A stretch of DNA of 6,051 nucleotides, from contig QHXL01000267.1 of assembly GCA_003222935.1 (NCBI GenBank), positions 1-6,051 on the forward strand, in the 5' to 3' direction. Origin of the DNA: Acidobacteriota bacterium. Its GTDB lineage: Bacteria; Acidobacteriota; Blastocatellia; Pyrinomonadales; Pyrinomonadaceae. The stretch's first letter is position 1; the number at the start of each line of letters is the position of its first letter. Shown here in pieces: positions 6,051 through 6,051 of the stretch. The translations under genes and the position numbers were made by a program. Under the pieces are notes generated by a model. The model had not been told where the DNA came from and searched no databases. It saw only the letters and a list, made by a program, of their open reading frames with translations.

Positions 6051-6051
6051 C

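Overview
The window reads as ordinary chromosomal DNA of a free-living bacterium with about 50% GC. The gene types are a circularly permuted ATP-grasp protein, a stand-alone PilZ protein, a YbdK-type carboxylate-amine ligase and a secreted PDZ protein, together with an intergenic heptamer repeat. This mix fits Acidobacteriota (Blastocatellia/Pyrinomonadaceae-like). That placement is an inference from gene style, not from a marker gene. No RNA gene, insertion sequence, phage gene or CRISPR array was seen.

Layout. Positions 3-401 (+ strand) hold the C-terminal half of an AlkA-type DNA-3-methyladenine glycosylase cut by the left edge. Everything else is on the minus strand. In transcription order (right to left) it is: the tail of an unrecognised protein cut by the right edge (5730-6050); a secreted HtrA-like protein with two PDZ domains and no recognisable catalytic triad (4088-5716); a 193-base gap with a hyphenated inverted repeat built from degenerate 7-base units; a circularly permuted ATP-grasp ligase-like protein (2542-3894); a PilZ c-di-GMP receptor (2146-2484); a 173-residue protein of unknown function whose start codon overlaps the PilZ stop (1628-2149); an 82-base gap with a short perfect hairpin; and a GCS2/YbdK-type carboxylate-amine ligase (385-1545). 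The last gene converges on the glycosylase gene and overlaps its 3' end by 17 bases.

How the genes may work together. Two pairs look tightly linked: the right-edge gene with the PDZ gene (13-base gap), and PilZ with the 173-residue protein (4-base overlap). The window also holds two different ATP-dependent carboxylate-amine ligase folds (ATP-grasp and GCS2) within a few kilobases on one strand, flanking a c-di-GMP receptor. This could be a small peptide- or amide-forming module, but no substrate can be read from the sequence and the larger gaps leave operon membership open.

Start corrections made here: the PDZ gene should start at 5716, not at the farther upstream TTG at 5788; the ligase should start at ATG 1545, not GTG 1551; the glycosylase frame runs off the left edge, so TTG 129 is not its start.
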